The notes under the pieces were generated by a model, which worked only from the letters and a program-made list of their open reading frames with translations, was not told the origin of the DNA and ran no database searches. Of a stretch of 64,000 nucleotides of DNA, positions 62,990-64,000 are shown piece by piece. The translations under genes and the position numbers were made by a program. Positions within the stretch are counted from its first letter, which is position 1. Every line of letters begins with the position of its first letter. Origin of the DNA: Bradyrhizobium sp. CCGB12 (lineage in GTDB: Bacteria > Pseudomonadota > Alphaproteobacteria > Rhizobiales > Xanthobacteraceae); NCBI RefSeq assembly GCF_024199845.1, contig NZ_JANADO010000001.1, positions 8,854,001 to 8,918,000 of the forward strand, read 5' to 3'.

Positions 62990-64000
62990 CCGACGATCTT
63001 TCCCTTCCCGCCGGCGCGCGCGAGCGCATCGAGGCCGCCGTGGATGCCGCTTTCGACAAGCAGATCGACACGACCATTGCGTTCACGGCCATCCCGAGCA
63101 CGCGCGCGGCGGAAGCGCCGTGCCAGGACATGTTCGCAAAGCTGCTGCGGGATCGCGGCTATGAGGTCGACGACTGGGTCATCAGACAGGACGATCTGAA
63201 GACGCTGCCGGGTTATGGCCCGGTGGAGACCGATTTCACGCGCGCGCGCTCCGTCGTCGGCACCTATCGGCCGGCGAAGGAGGAGGGCCGATCGCTGATC
63301 CTGCAGGGGCATTGCGACGTGGTGCCGGCAGGCCCGCTCGACATGTGGGAACGGCCGCCGTTCCAGCCGACGGTCGAGGATGGCTGGCTCTATGGCCGCG
63401 GCGCCGGTGACATGAAGTCTGGCACCATCTCGGCGCTCTACGCGCTCGATGCGATCAAGGCAGCCGGCTACAAGTCCAAGGGCCGCATCCACCTGCAATC
63501 CGTGATCGAGGAGGAGAGCACCGGCCTCGGCGCGCTGTCGACGCTCCAGCGCGGTTATCGCGCCGATGTCTGCATCCTGCCCGAGCCGACCGACGAGAAG
63601 CTGATGCGCGCCCAGGTCGGCGTGATCTGGTTCCGCCTCAAGGTGCGCGGCATACCCGTCCATGTCGCGCGTGCCGGCACCGGCTCGAATGCGATCAAGG
63701 CCGCCATTCACCTGATCCAGAAGCTCGAAGGCCTTGAAGCCGAGTGGAACGAGCGTGCCAAAACGCATCCCTCCTTCAAGTCGGTCGATCATCCCCTCAA
63801 CTTCAATCCCGGCATCATCAAGGGCGGAGACTGGGCCTCCAGCGTTCCCGCCTGGTGCGATGTCGACTGCCGCATCGGCGTCCTGCCGGGCTGGAAGATC
63901 GCCGACGCCCAGGCCGAAATCCTGGATTTCGTCGCGAAGGCGGCGGGCTCACATCCGTTCCTCGCCAACAACCCGCCGGAGATCGTCTGGTCCGGCTTCC
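62986..64000 (+). CDS. M20-family amidohydrolase/deacylase (ArgE/DapE type), partial
   Basis: The ATG at 62986 overlaps the ATPase stop, and the frame stays open to the window end (338 codons, no stop), so the gene is cut off. Metal-site motifs are LILQGHCDVVPAG, YGRGAGDMKSG and the EEESTG motif of the catalytic Glu. M20 enzymes cleave N-acyl amino acids or small peptides with one or two zinc ions. Its place as last gene of the peptide-type transporter operon suggests that it processes the imported compound in the cytoplasm. Confidence 0.92.
   Translation, partial: MTDDLSLPAGARERIEAAVDAAFDKQIDTTIAFTAIPSTRAAEAPCQDMFAKLLRDRGYEVDDWVIRQDDLKTLPGYGPVETDFTRARSVVGTYRPAKEEGRSLILQGHCDVVPAGPLDMWERPPFQPTVEDGWLYGRGAGDMKSGTISALYALDAIKAAGYKSKGRIHLQSVIEEESTGLGALSTLQRGYRADVCILPEPTDEKLMRAQVGVIWFRLKVRGIPVHVARAGTGSNAIKAAIHLIQKLEGLEAEWNERAKTHPSFKSVDHPLNFNPGIIKGGDWASSVPAWCDVDCRIGVLPGWKIADAQAEILDFVAKAAGSHPFLANNPPEIVWSGF

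Noticed and set aside
1..64000. CRISPR arrays, tRNA or rRNA genes, insertion sequences
   Set aside because: I looked for regularly spaced repeats, tRNA-like T-loops and transposase motifs and saw none; a tRNA scan would be the decisive check.

Overview
The window is 64 kb of GC-rich, densely coding bacterial DNA. The mix of families points to a metabolically versatile soil alphaproteobacterium, most likely Bradyrhizobium or a close relative: giant serine/threonine-kinase/histidine-kinase fusions, an HWE histidine kinase, FixJ-type regulators, ECF sigma, EgtD, many ABC transporters with their own regulators, urease and aromatic monooxygenase genes. This assignment is inferred from gene content only. 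I saw no rRNA, tRNA, CRISPR array, insertion sequence or replication origin.

Layout. 0-3.2 kb (minus strand): a DUF427 protein, a MOSC/ferredoxin-reductase/[2Fe-2S] fusion and a VOC protein. 3.3-14.2 kb (minus): two tandem paralogues of a roughly 1,700-residue kinase/ATPase/GAF/histidine-kinase protein; the downstream copy carries a frameshift in its histidine-kinase core. 14.7-26.6 kb: a regulatory and stress island with two DUF417 membrane proteins flanking a receiver, an ECF sigma factor, EgtD, a small exported protein and an HWE kinase; then a GAF-PAS histidine kinase with a FixJ-type regulator, an AraC regulator, and an alpha/beta hydrolase, a quinone-oxidoreductase-like protein and an SDR. 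A two-part palindrome with identical geometry occurs twice in this island, each time about 250 bp upstream of a regulator gene. 26.7-28.6 kb (minus): a sulfite-oxidase-like Mo protein, a flavin reductase and a small zinc-ribbon DUF6510 protein in one overlapping operon.

28.8-38.8 kb (plus): an amidase, two cytochromes P460, a beta-propeller 'lactonase', a complete urease structural set with ureD, ureJ, ureF and ureG but no ureE, and a chorismate mutase translationally coupled to ureG. The amidase and first P460 genes share a leader sequence. 40-47.9 kb: a branched-chain-type ABC transporter with its binding protein (minus), facing an IclR regulator and an HpaB/flavin-reductase pair (plus). 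Two copies of a 15-bp palindrome lie in the two control regions, so this looks like an aromatic-acid uptake and hydroxylation unit. 48.4-50.2 kb: a decayed siderophore-type ABC transporter (frameshifted permease, intact ATPase).

50.3-56.7 kb: a MocR regulator divergent from a class II HMG-CoA reductase, a family III CoA-transferase, an enoyl-CoA hydratase and a solute-binding protein, which together suggest mevalonate or hydroxymethylglutarate catabolism. 56.8-64 kb: an AraC regulator divergent from a dipeptide-type ABC transporter operon (binding protein, two permeases, a fused double ATPase) that ends in an M20-family hydrolase running off the window.

The strongest leads for something undescribed are the repeated two-part palindrome, the amidase-P460-urease neighbourhood with an atypical urease flap residue, the duplicated giant kinases and the HMG-CoA reductase operon.
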